Source: an uncultured Clostridium sp.
GTDB taxonomy: Bacteria > Bacillota > Clostridia > TANB77 > CAG-508
Reading direction: 5' to 3'
DNA: 37,975 bases
NCBI GenBank assembly: GCA_945877035.1
Contig: CAMCQH010000003.1
Coordinates: 64,326 to 102,300, forward strand
Shown here piece after piece: positions 1-9,601 of this stretch. Within the stretch, counting starts at the first letter, position 1, and the number at the start of each line of letters is the position of its first letter. Made by a program: the position numbers and the translations under genes. The notes below the pieces were generated by a model, which was not told where the DNA came from, ran no database searches, and was given only the letters and a program-made list of their open reading frames with translations.

Positions 1-1292
1 AATCTTTTTACTATAAGTTTATAAATTTGTTTATGTAGTTCTGGCAATTTATCATAATTTTCATACCCTTGTCCTGTTGGAATTATAGCATAGTGGTCTG
101 TTATTTTGCTGTCATTTACATATTTTGTTTTTGCTAGATTATTTGTTGGATATTTTTCATCTATCATTTTCTTTATATATCCTTGAACTTCTTCATCTTT
201 ATATCCTCTTGCTAAACCATTTAGATTTTTAGAAATTTCCTTTGCAACTGCTGTTGATAAAACTCTTGCATCAGTTCTTGGATATGTTACTAATTTCTTT
301 TCATATAAATTTTGAATAACATCTAATGTTTCATCTGGTTTTATTTTAAATCTTTTTGTACATTCATTTTGAATTTCTGCTAAGTTGAATAATAATGGTG
401 CATTTTCTTTTTGTTTTGATTTTTTTAGTTCTGTAATTGTTGCTTCTTTTCCTTGAAGTGAAACAATAAAATCTCTTGCTTTTTTCTCATCTTTAAATCC
501 TGTTTCGTTATATAATAGAGGTGATTCGAAAACTTTTGATTTTTCGTTTACCTTCCATTCTGCTTTAAATGATGAATTTTCCTCTCCAAAGCTACCTACT
601 ATTTTATAATATTTTGTTTTTACAAAGTTTCTTATTTCTCTTTCTCTTGATACTATCATACCTAAAACGCATGTCATAACTCTACCTACTGAAATTGAGG
701 CTTTTTCTTCATTTATTTTATTTGCTAAACTTCTTCCTTGTGTTATTGATAATAATCTTGAAAAATTGATTCCTATTAAATAATCTTCTTTTGCTCTTAA
801 ATATGCACTATCTGATAAGCTGTCATATTCAGATTGGTCTTTTGCTTCTTTTATTCCTCTTAATATTTCTTCTTCTGTTTGAGAATCGATCCAAACTCTT
901 TTTAATTTTGCATCAGGATTTGGATGTGCCATCATTAGTACTAATCTTTGTATGTATTCTCCTTCACGCCCTGAGTCTCCTGCATTATAAATTACTTCTA
1001 TATCTTCTCTTTGCATTAAGCTTTGTACTACATTAAATTGATTTTGTACATTTGGTATTATTTCATATTTCCATTCTTTTGGTATAAATGGAAGTGTGTC
1101 TAATCTCCAAAATTTTAATTTTTCATCATACTTTTCTGGATAGCTCATCGTGACTAAATGTCCTACACACCAAGTGATTATCCACTCATCTGATTCTAGA
1201 TAGCCATTTTTTCTATTTGTATTTATTTTTAATGCTTTTGCAAATTCCATTGCAACTGATGGCTTTTCTGTTATTAATAATTTTTTGTCCAT
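1..1292 (-). CDS. topB: DNA topoisomerase III, C-terminal part beyond window edge
   Basis: Type IA topoisomerase that relaxes and decatenates DNA by cutting one strand. The reading frame is open to the left edge, so about 430 N-terminal residues are seen. It starts MDKKLLITEKPSVA, the Toprim start, followed by the acidic Toprim motif AGDSGREG. The catalytic tyrosine is at about residue 337 in TYPRTDA. The ATG at 1290-1292 has AAAGGATG upstream. It begins 9 bases after the stop of the HD-domain gene, so the two are probably co-transcribed. Identity as topoisomerase III rather than topoisomerase I rests on the N-terminal sequence and on the lack of a zinc-finger tail in the visible part. Confidence 0.93.
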   Translation of the reverse strand, partial: MDKKLLITEKPSVAMEFAKALKINTNRKNGYLESDEWIITWCVGHLVTMSYPEKYDEKLKFWRLDTLPFIPKEWKYEIIPNVQNQFNVVQSLMQREDIEVIYNAGDSGREGEYIQRLVLMMAHPNPDAKLKRVWIDSQTEEEILRGIKEAKDQSEYDSLSDSAYLRAKEDYLIGINFSRLLSITQGRSLANKINEEKASISVGRVMTCVLGMIVSREREIRNFVKTKYYKIVGSFGEENSSFKAEWKVNEKSKVFESPLLYNETGFKDEKKARDFIVSLQGKEATITELKKSKQKENAPLLFNLAEIQNECTKRFKIKPDETLDVIQNLYEKKLVTYPRTDARVLSTAVAKEISKNLNGLARGYKDEEVQGYIKKMIDEKYPTNNLAKTKYVNDSKITDHYAIIPTGQGYENYDKLPELHKQIYKLIVKR

Positions 1293-1301
1293 TTAATTTA
1301 A

Positions 1302-2069
1302 TCATCCTTTTTCTTCTAGATATTGTTTTACTTTTTCATATATTTTGTTATATCTTTCCATAGTTTCTTTATCATTAAATATGAATCTTTTATATATTTC
1401 ATCATAATATTTATTTTCTTTTATGATTTTATATGTTTCTTTAAAATTCAAATCATATGCATACGCAAAATGGCATACAAGTAAATCAGCACTTGTTTCT
1501 CTTTTAGTATAATCTATTTTTTTATCTTCCATAAATTCTCTATAGATTTCATCTGTTATTTTGTCATTAGATAAATCATCTTTTTCCCATGCAGCTTGTT
1601 TATCTTCAAAAGTTAAAAGATATAAAATATCTGTTTTATCAGCATCTCTTATTATTTTGGCATGCAATTTTTCTCTTTCAGTTAGCCCTTCTTGAATAGT
1701 TGTTTTGTTATGATTTAATATTGATAATTTTATGATTTCATCAAATTTTGTATCTTCAATAAAATCTCTAATTAATCCTTCTTCAAATAATATTTTTGCT
1801 CCTAATTCTCCATGATTTACACTGTTTTTATCTACAAAAGTATGATATCTTTTTATTTGTTCAAATCTTCCTATATCGTGCAATAGTCCTATTAGTTCAG
1901 CTAGTTTCACATCTTCTTCATCTAAATTTAAGTTTTCAGCTAATTGTTTTGCAATTTGTGAAACTCTTTCAATATGTGCTATTTTTAATTTTACTTTTTT
2001 ATCATTTGGGTCATAATTTTTTACATATTCTTTAAATGCTTTTTTGGCTTTTATTATATCAATTGACAT
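1302..2069 (-). CDS. HD-domain metal-dependent phosphohydrolase
   Basis: A 255-residue HD-superfamily protein. Visible metal-binding elements are His32 (KIAHIERV), the HD pair at 64-65 (LLHDIGR), a downstream histidine in LNHNKTT, and the aspartate of RDADKTDIL. Members of this family hydrolyse phosphate esters of nucleotides; the substrate here cannot be told. I chose the start at 2069 because GGAGG precedes that ATG; an in-frame ATG at 2132 has no ribosome binding site. It is read towards topB and diverges from leuS. No extra sensor domain is seen, so it looks like a single-domain hydrolase. Confidence 0.8.
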   Translation of the reverse strand: MSIDIIKAKKAFKEYVKNYDPNDKKVKLKIAHIERVSQIAKQLAENLNLDEEDVKLAELIGLLHDIGRFEQIKRYHTFVDKNSVNHGELGAKILFEEGLIRDFIEDTKFDEIIKLSILNHNKTTIQEGLTEREKLHAKIIRDADKTDILYLLTFEDKQAAWEKDDLSNDKITDEIYREFMEDKKIDYTKRETSADLLVCHFAYAYDLNFKETYKIIKENKYYDEIYKRFIFNDKETMERYNKIYEKVKQYLEEKG

Positions 2070-2179
2070 TATTATTCCTCCATTTGCTTTTATATTATAA
2101 TTATTTATATCACTTGTTTTGTATTCTATCATATAAGATTTTATTTTTAAAGTGATATTTCTAATTTTTTTAAAATCCC

Positions 2180-2208
2180 TTGAAACTGTGGTATTTTTGT
2201 TATATAAT
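2180..2208 (+). promoter_or_regulatory. Sigma-A type promoter for leuS
   Basis: TTGAAA at 2180-2185 and TATAAT at 2203-2208 are separated by 17 bases. The leuS ATG lies 40 bases downstream with GAAGGAG as ribosome binding site. The leader is too short to hold a T-box. Confidence 0.8.
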
Positions 2209-2247
2209 ACTATTCATGAATAATACAAAATGAAGGAGAGAATTACT

Positions 2248-4656
2248 ATGGCATATAATTTTAAAGAAGTAGAAAAAAAATGGCAAGATAAATGGGAAAA
2301 AGAAGGAACATTTAACGCAAAAAATGATTACACAATGAAAAAATGGTATGGACTTATTGAATTTCCTTATCCATCAGGACAAGGATTACATGTTGGACAT
2401 CCTCGTAGCTATACAGCATTAGATATTATTGCAAGAAAAAGAAGATTACAAGGTTACAATGTTTTATTTCCAATAGGATTTGATGCATTTGGTTTACCTG
2501 CTGAAAACTATGCAATTAAAACAAATGTACATCCAAAAATAACAACAGCTCAAAATATAGCTCATTTTACAGAGCAATTAAAATCTTTAGGATTTTCTTT
2601 TGATTGGTCTAGAAAAATAGATACAACAGACCCAGAGTATTATAAATGGACTCAATGGATTTTTATTCAATTATATAAACATGGTTTAGCATATAAAGCT
2701 ACTATGCCTATCAATTTCTGTACAGGTTGCAAAGTTGGATTAGCAAATGAGGAAGTTGTTAATGGTGTTTGTGAAAGATGTGGAAGTCCTGTTGTTCAAA
2801 AAGAAAAATCTGAATGGATGCTTAAAATTACTGATTATGCACAAAGATTGATTGATGATTTAGATGATGTTGACTTTTTAGATAAAATTAAAACTCAACA
2901 AAAGAACTGGATTGGTAGGTCTGAAGGTGCAGAGGTTGATTTTAAAATTTCTGGAATGGATAAGACTTTAAAAGTTTATACTACAAGACCTGATACACTA
3001 TTTGGTGCAACTTATATGGTTATATCCCCTGAACATCCTATTTTAAAAGAATTACATGATAAAATCGAAAATATCGATGAAGTTGAAGAATATCAAAAAC
3101 AAGCAAGTTTAAAATCTGCATTTGAGCGTTCTGAATTAAACAAAGAAAAAACTGGTGTTGAAATTAAAGGAATTAAAGCTATAAATCCATTAACTAATGA
3201 AGAAATTCCAATTTGGATTTCTGATTATGTTTTAATTACTTATGGTACTGGTGCAATTATGGCAGTTCCAGCACATGATACTCGTGATTATGAATTTGCT
3301 AAGAAATTCAATTTACCAATTGTTCAAGTTGTTGATGGTGAAAATGTAGATTTATCAAAAGAAGCATTTACAGATGTTTCAACTGGTAAAATGATAAATT
3401 CAGGATTTTTAAATGGATTAGAAGTAGCAGATGCTAAAAAGAAAGTAATTGAATATTTAGAAGAAAATAAAATTGGAACTAAAAAAGTTAATTATAAATT
3501 ACGCGACTGGGTATTCTCTCGTCAAAGATATTGGGGAGAACCAATTCCAATGGTTTATTGTGAAGAGTGTGGTTGGGTTCCAATTGATGAAAAAGATTTA
3601 CCTTTAAGATTACCAGAAGTTGAAGAATTTACACCTGGTGAAAATGGTGAATCACCTTTGGCTAAGCAAACTGACTGGATTAATACAACTTGTCCACATT
3701 GTGGCAAACCTGCTAAAAGAGAAACAGATACAATGCCTCAATGGGCTGGTTCTTCTTGGTATTTCTTAAGATATATGGATCCACATAACTCAGATAACTT
3801 AGCATCTGAAGAAGCTCTAAAATATTGGGGGCCTGTTGATTGGTATAATGGTGGTATGGAACATACTACATTGCACTTATTGTATTCAAGATTCTGGCAT
3901 AAATTCTTATATGATATTGGAGTTGTTCCAACTAAAGAACCATATCAAAAACGTACTTCACATGGTATGATTTTAGGAACAAATGGTGAAAAAATGTCTA
4001 AATCTAAAGGAAATGTTATTAATCCTGATGATATCGTAAAAGAATTTGGTGCTGATACATTTAGAGTTTATGAAATGTTCATGGGTCCATTTGATCAAGT
4101 AGCTGCATGGTCTATGGAAAGTATTCGTGGATGTGGAAAATTTTTAGACAGAGTTTGGAATATGCAAGATATGTTAGTAGATGGTGATACATATTCTAAA
4201 GAAGCTGAAAAAATGATGCATAAAGCTATTAAAAAAGTTTCTCAAGATATAGAAGAAATGAAATTTAATACTTGTGTTTCTACATTTATGACAATGGTTA
4301 ATGAATTTTATAGATTAAAGAAAATAAATAAAGCTGAATTTAAAACATTTTTAACTTTATTAAATCCATTTGCTCCACATATTACTGAAGAGCTTAATAA
4401 AATAGCAGGATTTGAAGCTGATGTTTCTTCTTATAGTTGGCCAGAATATGATGAGGCTAAAACAATTGATGATGAAATCACTTTACCTATTCAATTTAAT
4501 GGAAAATTAAAAACTACGATTTCTATTAGTTTAGATGAAGATGAGACTTCAGTAAAATCTAAAGTACATGAGGCTATTGATTCTAAATTAGATGGTAAAA
4601 CTATTGTTAAAGAAATATATGTTAAGAATAAAATTTATAATATTGTTGTAAAATAA
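2248..4656 (+). CDS. leuS: Leucyl-tRNA synthetase
   Basis: Class I aminoacyl-tRNA synthetase that charges tRNA-Leu. The HIGH-type motif is HVGH at residues 48-51, and KMSKS lies near residue 582. Between them are the inserted editing domain ([14 protein letters not shown] region, [15 protein letters not shown]) and zinc-type cysteine pairs (CTGCKVG, CERCG). The protein is 802 residues, usual for bacterial LeuRS. GAAGGAG precedes the ATG at 2248; the frame also opens at 2230, but that ATG overlaps the ribosome binding site. It has its own promoter and ends at a strong terminator. Many Gram-positive leuS genes have a T-box leader; none is visible here. Confidence 0.98.
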   Translation: MAYNFKEVEKKWQDKWEKEGTFNAKNDYTMKKWYGLIEFPYPSGQGLHVGHPRSYTALDIIARKRRLQGYNVLFPIGFDAFGLPAENYAIKTNVHPKITTAQNIAHFTEQLKSLGFSFDWSRKIDTTDPEYYKWTQWIFIQLYKHGLAYKATMPINFCTGCKVGLANEEVVNGVCERCGSPVVQKEKSEWMLKITDYAQRLIDDLDDVDFLDKIKTQQKNWIGRSEGAEVDFKISGMDKTLKVYTTRPDTLFGATYMVISPEHPILKELHDKIENIDEVEEYQKQASLKSAFERSELNKEKTGVEIKGIKAINPLTNEEIPIWISDYVLITYGTGAIMAVPAHDTRDYEFAKKFNLPIVQVVDGENVDLSKEAFTDVSTGKMINSGFLNGLEVADAKKKVIEYLEENKIGTKKVNYKLRDWVFSRQRYWGEPIPMVYCEECGWVPIDEKDLPLRLPEVEEFTPGENGESPLAKQTDWINTTCPHCGKPAKRETDTMPQWAGSSWYFLRYMDPHNSDNLASEEALKYWGPVDWYNGGMEHTTLHLLYSRFWHKFLYDIGVVPTKEPYQKRTSHGMILGTNGEKMSKSKGNVINPDDIVKEFGADTFRVYEMFMGPFDQVAAWSMESIRGCGKFLDRVWNMQDMLVDGDTYSKEAEKMMHKAIKKVSQDIEEMKFNTCVSTFMTMVNEFYRLKKINKAEFKTFLTLLNPFAPHITEELNKIAGFEADVSSYSWPEYDEAKTIDDEITLPIQFNGKLKTTISISLDEDETSVKSKVHEAIDSKLDGKTIVKEIYVKNKIYNIVVK

Positions 4657-4675
4657 TTTTTTATTATAATTTTTT

Positions 4676-4714
4676 ACCCTATTGAATTGAAAAGTTCAAT
4701 AGGGTTTATTTTTT
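4676..4714 (+). terminator. Rho-independent terminator of leuS
   Basis: Perfect 11-base stem (4676-4686 with 4695-4705), 8-base loop, then a T-rich tract. It also sits 4 bases from the convergent gene's stop at 4718. Confidence 0.9.
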
Positions 4715-4717
4715 GGA

Positions 4718-5275
4718 TTAAAACGCATGAACTTTTGAATTTAAATAATAGATTTCATCAGAGTGTCTGTCTAATTTGTTTTCATGTTTATCTAAAATTT
4801 TCTCAATTGATTCAAATCTTTCATTATGTGATGCAACTCCATCTAATAAAGCTCCCAGTTTTTCACCGTGCTCTATTTCAATTTTAGCAACTGTTTGACT
4901 TAAACTTCTTAAATCGCTTTTCATCTCTTCTTGTTGATTTTCTAAGTTCTCTACTCTTTCAAGTATTTCTTCTTGTCCTGTCTTTAAGTCTAATAATATT
5001 TGGTCTCTTTCTTCCTGTCCTTTGAATAATTTTTCTTGCCCTTTGAATAATTCTTCTTGCCCTTTGAATAATTCTTCTTGCCCTTTGAATAATTCTTCTT
5101 GTCCTTTGAATAATTCTTCTTGTCCTTTGAATAATTCTTCTTGTCCTTTGAATAATTCTTCTTGCCCCTTCTTTAAGTCTAATAATATTTGATCTCTTTC
5201 TTCCTGTCCTTTGAATAATTCCTCTTGTCCATTCTTTAAGTCTAATAATATTTGATCTCTTTCTTCCTGTGTCAT
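4718..5275 (-). CDS. Heptad-repeat coiled-coil protein
   Basis: A 185-residue protein of unknown function. The first 110 or so residues are built from heptads: a 14-residue unit (QEERDQILLDLKNG type) appears three times, around about eight copies of QEELFKG. All units are multiples of seven, so the rod keeps its register. The C-terminal 75 residues are a non-repetitive coiled coil (RVENLENQQEEM, then VAKIEIEHGEKLGALLDGV) of a kind common in small clostridial hypothetical proteins. There is no signal peptide or membrane segment. GGAAGGAGGAAG precedes the ATG. The nearly identical DNA units suggest the copy number can change by slippage without loss of frame. Confidence 0.75.
   Translation of the reverse strand: MTQEERDQILLDLKNGQEELFKGQEERDQILLDLKKGQEELFKGQEELFKGQEELFKGQEELFKGQEELFKGQEELFKGQEKLFKGQEERDQILLDLKTGQEEILERVENLENQQEEMKSDLRSLSQTVAKIEIEHGEKLGALLDGVASHNERFESIEKILDKHENKLDRHSDEIYYLNSKVHAF
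5019..5168 (-). repeat. 21-base tandem repeat encoding QEELFKG
   Basis: About seven near-identical 21-base units in tandem inside the coiled-coil gene, differing mainly by C/T at one position. The unit equals seven codons, so expansion or contraction keeps the frame. Confidence 0.9.
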
Positions 5276-5510
5276 ATTTCTTCCTCCTTCCTTTTAATAT
5301 TCAGTCAAATAAATCTAAATAACTGTGTTACTATTATACAATATTACCTCATCAGTGTCAATAAAAACTTTTCGACAAATTTCGACTTCTAAATCATATC
5401 CAATAAAATGAAAAATGTAATTTTAATGTAACATAATTTTAATATTTTTGTAACATATATTCACTTTTTTTATTGTATAATATATTTAGTAAAATTTTAA
5501 GGAGTTACAA

Positions 5511-6620
5511 ATGAGTATAGAATCAGATTTAAGAAAAGATGGAATTGAAGTAATTAAAAAATTAGATACTTTAAGAGTAAATTCAATAGCAAGAACTGTG
5601 TCTATAAGTCTTTGCGAGACATTTCCTGATTTTAATCTTAATCAAAATGATTTATTTATAAAATTATCAAGATTAGATATGTATATTGCAAAAATGCCTG
5701 AAGGCATGGCGGAAGCAAATTATTTTTATAAAAATTGTTCTATATATTTTAATAGTCGTATTGATGATGATGATTTAGAAGAATTTGCAATACACGAATG
5801 TATCCATTATATTCAAGAAGTTAAAGATAAAAGAAATTATTTATTACGTATGGGACTTTGTGATTATACAGAATTTAAAATATATGGTCTAGGACTAAAT
5901 GAAGCTGCTGTTCAACTTATGGCTTCAAAAGTATTATCAATTCCAAAAGAATATGTTAAATATTATAATATTTCTTTTGAGACTAATAGTCCTACATATT
6001 ATCCATTAGAATGTTGTTTAGTGAACCAACTTGGCTTTTTAGTGGGTGAAGATCTACTTTTTGAAAGTACTATAAATAGTAATGATAATTTCAAGAAAAA
6101 AATGATTGAGCTTACAAGTTATAAATCATTTATGGAAATACAAAATTCTATTGATGATATTTTGTCAGCTGAAGAAGAAATTATAAAAATTAATAATAAA
6201 ATTATTCAAGTTGATGATAGAAATAAAAAAGTCGACAATATGATTAAAAAAATAAATTCTTTAAAGAAAGATATTACTTCTACTTTTATAAAAACTCAGA
6301 ATCTTATTATTTCTAGCTATTTTGATAAAGCTTTTAATAATATTACTGATTTAGAGGGTGTTGAAAATTATAGAAGAAAGCTGTATAATTTTAAAGATTA
6401 TTTAGGTTCTACTGAAGGATATACTTATTTTAATGATTACTATGTTGATAAAATGGTTGATTTAGAAGATAAATATAATTTACTTGAAAATGATATAAGT
6501 GATAGTTCTTTATATTTGGTAAAAAGAAAAGAGTCTAAAATTTTAGAATTTTTTAAATATATTAGAAAGATTTTTATACAAAAGAAAGAAGCAAAGAGAG
6601 AAACAGGGATTCAAGACTAA
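5511..6620 (+). CDS. HExxH-containing putative metallopeptidase with coiled-coil tail
   Basis: A 369-residue protein that I do not recognise as a named family. Residues 90-105 contain HECIHYIQE, a zinc-binding HExxH motif. About 30 residues later comes GLNEAAVQLMAS, which could supply the third ligand (Glu), as in gluzincins. From about residue 210 the chain is a long predicted coiled coil, ending in a basic patch (KYIRKIFIQKKEAKRE). There is no signal peptide, so it is probably cytoplasmic. AAGGAG precedes the ATG, and a TATAAT box lies at 5476-5481 with a poor -35. It is a single-gene unit ended by the hairpin at 6601. Protease activity is inferred from the motif only. Confidence 0.65.
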   Translation: MSIESDLRKDGIEVIKKLDTLRVNSIARTVSISLCETFPDFNLNQNDLFIKLSRLDMYIAKMPEGMAEANYFYKNCSIYFNSRIDDDDLEEFAIHECIHYIQEVKDKRNYLLRMGLCDYTEFKIYGLGLNEAAVQLMASKVLSIPKEYVKYYNISFETNSPTYYPLECCLVNQLGFLVGEDLLFESTINSNDNFKKKMIELTSYKSFMEIQNSIDDILSAEEEIIKINNKIIQVDDRNKKVDNMIKKINSLKKDITSTFIKTQNLIISSYFDKAFNNITDLEGVENYRRKLYNFKDYLGSTEGYTYFNDYYVDKMVDLEDKYNLLENDISDSSLYLVKRKESKILEFFKYIRKIFIQKKEAKRETGIQD

Positions 6621-6637
6621 AAATCCCTGTTTTTTCT
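6601..6637 (+). terminator. Terminator between convergent genes
   Basis: 11-base stem AAACAGGGATT (6601-6611) with its complement (6622-6632), followed by T-rich sequence. It overlaps the 3' end of the HExxH gene and may also act on the converging gltD-like gene. Confidence 0.8.
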
Positions 6638-6638
6638 C

Positions 6639-7902
6639 TTATTTTAAATATTCTTTAATGCTATTTGCCGCATCTCTTCCAGAGCGTGCAGCCCATGCTA
6701 CTGTTCCTTTACATCCTGCTAAATCTCCTCCTGCAAATATTTTTGGATTAGAACTTTGATAGTTTTCATTTATATATATATTTCCCCATTTATTCAATGT
6801 AAGTCCTAATTCAAGTACTTCGTCTGATACCATACTTCCAAGTGCCATTACAACATAATCTGTATTTATTTCATAATTACTTCCTTCAATATTTACTGGA
6901 ACTGCTCTTGTTTCCCCTTCTCTTTGTACTAATTTTGTTTTGATTAATTCTAGTTTTTCTACTTTTTGATTTCCTTTTATTTCTACAATATTGTTTTGGA
7001 ATAAAAATTTAATTCCTTCTTCTTTTGCTTCTGCTATTTCTTTTACTTCTGCTGGCATTTGTTCTTCTGCTCTTCTATATATAATATTTACTTCTTTTGC
7101 TCCGTAATCTTTTTATAGTTCTAGCACAGTCCATGGCAACATTTCCGCCACCAATTACAGATACTGTTTTTCCTTCATAATTTGGATGTGTATTATATTC
7201 TAGAAGTTCATTTCCTCCATATACTCCTTCTAAATCTTCGCCTTTGACTCCCATTTTTGCTGGTTTATTTGCTCCCATACTTAAGAAAATTGCATCATAG
7301 TTTTGTTCTAATTCTTCTAACTTCAAATTTTTTCCAAGTACTTTATTATATTCTACTTTTATTCCTAAATCTAATATCCTATTTACTGTTTCTTTAACTG
7401 TTTCTTTTGATAATCTAAATTCTGGTATTCCATGCACTAGTAATCCACCTAGATAATCATATTTTTCATAAATAGTGACATCTAGCCCATCTTTTGTTAA
7501 AAATGCGGCACATGTTAATCCTGCTGGTCCTCCACCTATTATTGCTATTTTTTTATTTGTTAAATCTGGACTTTCTTGCTTTTCTATTACATCTTTTAAA
7601 CTATATCCTTCTTCAACAGCTTTTTGAAAAATAAAATTCTCAATGTCTCCTATACTTACTGGTTCTCCTTTTATTCCTCTTACGCAACTTCCTTGGCATT
7701 GTTTCATATGTGGGCATATTTTTCCGCACACACCAGGTAACACTGTTGTTTCTGATAATATTTTGTATGCTGCTTTATAATTTTCTTCTTTTACTGCTTT
7801 TATAAATTCTGGTATATTGTTGTTTAGTGGGCATCCTTTTTGTGAACATGGTTTTATTTTGCAGTTTAAACAATAATTTACTTTTTCTTCTATTTCTTTC
7901 AT
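6639..7902 (-). CDS. GltD-like NAD(P)H flavoprotein, read through a +1 frameshift at CGG
   Basis: Homologue of the glutamate synthase small subunit / NADPH-dependent oxidoreductase family, about 420 residues once the frames are joined. The N-terminal Fe-S cysteines (CLNCKIKPC, KGCPLNNNIP, CGKICPH, CQGSCVRG), the FAD dinucleotide fold (KIAIIGGGPAGLTCA), the NADPH fold (SVIGGGNVAMDCART) and the C-terminal FAD motif (GDLAGCKGT) are all present. The zero frame stops at 7075 soon after the CGG codon at 7102-7104. Skipping its C gives RLGAKEVNIIYRRAEEQMP, exactly what the family has here. No other damage is visible, so programmed frameshifting, sequencing error or a very young pseudogene all fit. 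No large glutamate synthase subunit lies next to it. Confidence 0.85.
7101..7104 (-). promoter_or_regulatory. Proposed +1 frameshift / quadruplet site CGGA in the gltD-like gene
   Basis: Zero frame reads AGA-TTA-CGG-AGC. The family-conserved frame reads AGA-TTA-(C)GGA-GCA (Arg-Leu-Gly-Ala). The shift lies exactly at the CGG codon. Confidence 0.6.
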
Positions 7903-7919
7903 TTTTATTTCATCCCTTC

Positions 7920-7989
7920 ATGTCCCAAGAGGAACGGTTCTTTTTGGGACATGTCCCATTTGTGCCTGTCCCAAATGGGACATTTTTTT
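7920..7989. repeat. Double TGTCCC/GGGACA palindrome
   Basis: Two adjacent inverted repeats share the arms ATGTCCCA and TGGGACAT: 7920-7927 with 7945-7952, and 7951-7961 with 7973-7983. A T-run follows on the plus strand. It lies between two minus-strand genes. The arms are the same in both hairpins, so it looks like a dispersed palindromic element rather than a plain terminator. Confidence 0.7.
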
Positions 7990-8004
7990 CATTTATTATT
8001 TTAT

Positions 8005-8039
8005 TACAAAAGGAATAAGTAGTCAATTAAACTGACTAC
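8005..8039 (-). terminator. Terminator of the transglutaminase-like gene
   Basis: 7-base stem GTAGTCA (8019-8025) with TGACTAC (8033-8039), directly after the stop at 8044. On the minus strand it is followed by a T-rich stretch. Confidence 0.6.
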
Positions 8040-8043
8040 CTAT

Positions 8044-9030
8044 TTAAATATAATGTTCATCTTCATCTATACATTTTGGAATTCTGGAAAGAAAAATCAT
8101 ATTTTTACTTTTTCTTTTAAGTTCTTCTTCAGTTATATCTATAAATCCTCTTTGTTCATCATCATATATGTAATATATTTTTTTATTATCAAGATTTAGT
8201 TCACTTATTATTGAATATTTTTTCTCTCCATTATCATTGTAGTAAAATTTATATTCACTTCTTTTCATGTTTTCGTTTGGTGTTAAAATTTCTGTAAATA
8301 TGTATCTATAATAATCAGATAACTCAGGCATTTCCATTTTTTCTTTTTCTGGCATATTATTTTTTATATGTTGATATATAAAATCAACTTTATAAGATAA
8401 TATCGTATCTTCTTTTAATGTGTCTATTTTTGTATTTGGATAATTTTGAACTATATAATTTTTAAAATTACTATCATCTTTCATTTCTCTCTTTAGCATT
8501 TCTATTATATCATCCATATATATATCATTTTTGCAATATCCTAGTTTAGTATCTATTCTTTTCGTTTCCTCATCATCTATAGTATCACATTTACTATTTG
8601 ATGGTAATATTATATCTTTTTTTCCAAATGATTTTGTAGAAAAGCCTTTTTGAATGTTTTTCATATCATTTATTATGTCTAGGCAAAAGTTTTTATTTTC
8701 AATTTCTACAATGACATCAACATGATTTATTTCTCCTTTTTCAATACCAATGCAATATGCTTTTATTCCAATTTTGTTTAATACTTCGCATAGTATTTCA
8801 GCAGCCTGTTTACAAACTATTCTTACTTTATTTTTATATTCTCCTTTTTCTATTCTGTCTACTGTTATCTCTTCATCATAAATATCTTGAAGTGTTTTAT
8901 CATCTTCTGTATAAAAAAAATCAAGATTATAACTAAATATTTTTCCTAGTTCTAAATATATGTATCTTGTTTTTTCTAATTGAGATAATCCTTCTGGCAT
9001 ATTTTCAATCATTTCATTTATACTAATCAT
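8044..9030 (-). CDS. Transglutaminase-like hypothetical protein
   Basis: A 328-residue protein without a clear family name. A Cys-His-Asp arrangement like that of transglutaminase/papain folds can be seen: Cys73 at a helix start (RIVCKQAAEIL), His103 in a strand (INHVDVIVEI) and Asp118 (FCLDIINDM). The rest is charged and probably soluble; the C-terminal part has tyrosine-rich strands (YKFYYNDNGEKKY). There is no signal peptide. AGGTGG precedes the ATG. It lies just downstream of the udg gene, so it is probably the last gene of that run. Catalysis is inferred from spacing only. Confidence 0.55.
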   Translation of the reverse strand: MISINEMIENMPEGLSQLEKTRYIYLELGKIFSYNLDFFYTEDDKTLQDIYDEEITVDRIEKGEYKNKVRIVCKQAAEILCEVLNKIGIKAYCIGIEKGEINHVDVIVEIENKNFCLDIINDMKNIQKGFSTKSFGKKDIILPSNSKCDTIDDEETKRIDTKLGYCKNDIYMDDIIEMLKREMKDDSNFKNYIVQNYPNTKIDTLKEDTILSYKVDFIYQHIKNNMPEKEKMEMPELSDYYRYIFTEILTPNENMKRSEYKFYYNDNGEKKYSIISELNLDNKKIYYIYDDEQRGFIDITEEELKRKSKNMIFLSRIPKCIDEDEHYI

Positions 9031-9046
9031 AAAAATTATTCCACCT

Positions 9047-9601
9047 TTATATTTTATTTAGTTCATTGGTTACTAATTTCAAATCATTTATAAAATCCAC
9101 TTTTTTAGTTTCATCTCTTAGCAATGCTGCAGGATGCCAAGTTGGCATATACTTAATACCTTTCTTTTCTACCCATTTGCCTCTTGAAGCAGTAATTCCA
9201 TATTCTTTTCCTAAAATATTTTTTAATGCCACACTTCCTAATAAAACTATTATTTTAGGTTTTACAAGCATTACTTGGTTTCTTAAATAGTTTAAGCATG
9301 CAAATGCTTCATCATCTTCAGGATTTCTATTTGCTGGTGGTCTACATTTAACAACATTTGCAATATAAACTTCTTCTCTTTTTATTCCAACAATTCCAAA
9401 TGCCATATTCATAAGTTTACCTGCTCTTCCAACAAAAGGCTCGCCTTGAGCATCTTCATCTGCTCCTGGTCCTTCTCCTATGAACATAATTTCAGCATTT
9501 TTGTTTCCTGTTCCGAATACTATGTTTTGTCTTGTTTTGCATAATTTACATTTGTTACAATTTATAATTGATTTTTCTAATTCTTCCCATGTTTCAAACA
9601 T
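9047..9601 (-). CDS. Uracil-DNA glycosylase, family 4 (Fe-S type)
   Basis: Removes uracil from DNA in base excision repair. A 184-residue protein with Cys15 and Cys18 plus two later cysteines (KCRPPANRNP and the following FACLNYL), as in the [4Fe-4S]-binding family 4 enzymes. Active-site motif A is GEGPGADEDAQGEPFVG and motif B is HPAALLRD. It overlaps the end of the upstream S66 carboxypeptidase gene by 8 bases, so the two are translationally coupled. Length and motifs are complete. Confidence 0.93.
   Translation of the reverse strand: MFETWEELEKSIINCNKCKLCKTRQNIVFGTGNKNAEIMFIGEGPGADEDAQGEPFVGRAGKLMNMAFGIVGIKREEVYIANVVKCRPPANRNPEDDEAFACLNYLRNQVMLVKPKIIVLLGSVALKNILGKEYGITASRGKWVEKKGIKYMPTWHPAALLRDETKKVDFINDLKLVTNELNKI

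Noticed and set aside
2070-2247. T-box leader before leuS
   Set aside because: The space from promoter to ATG is about 40 bases and contains no T-box sequence or stem I.
4718-5275. CRISPR-like array
   Set aside because: The units are contiguous 21-base repeats without spacers and are coding.
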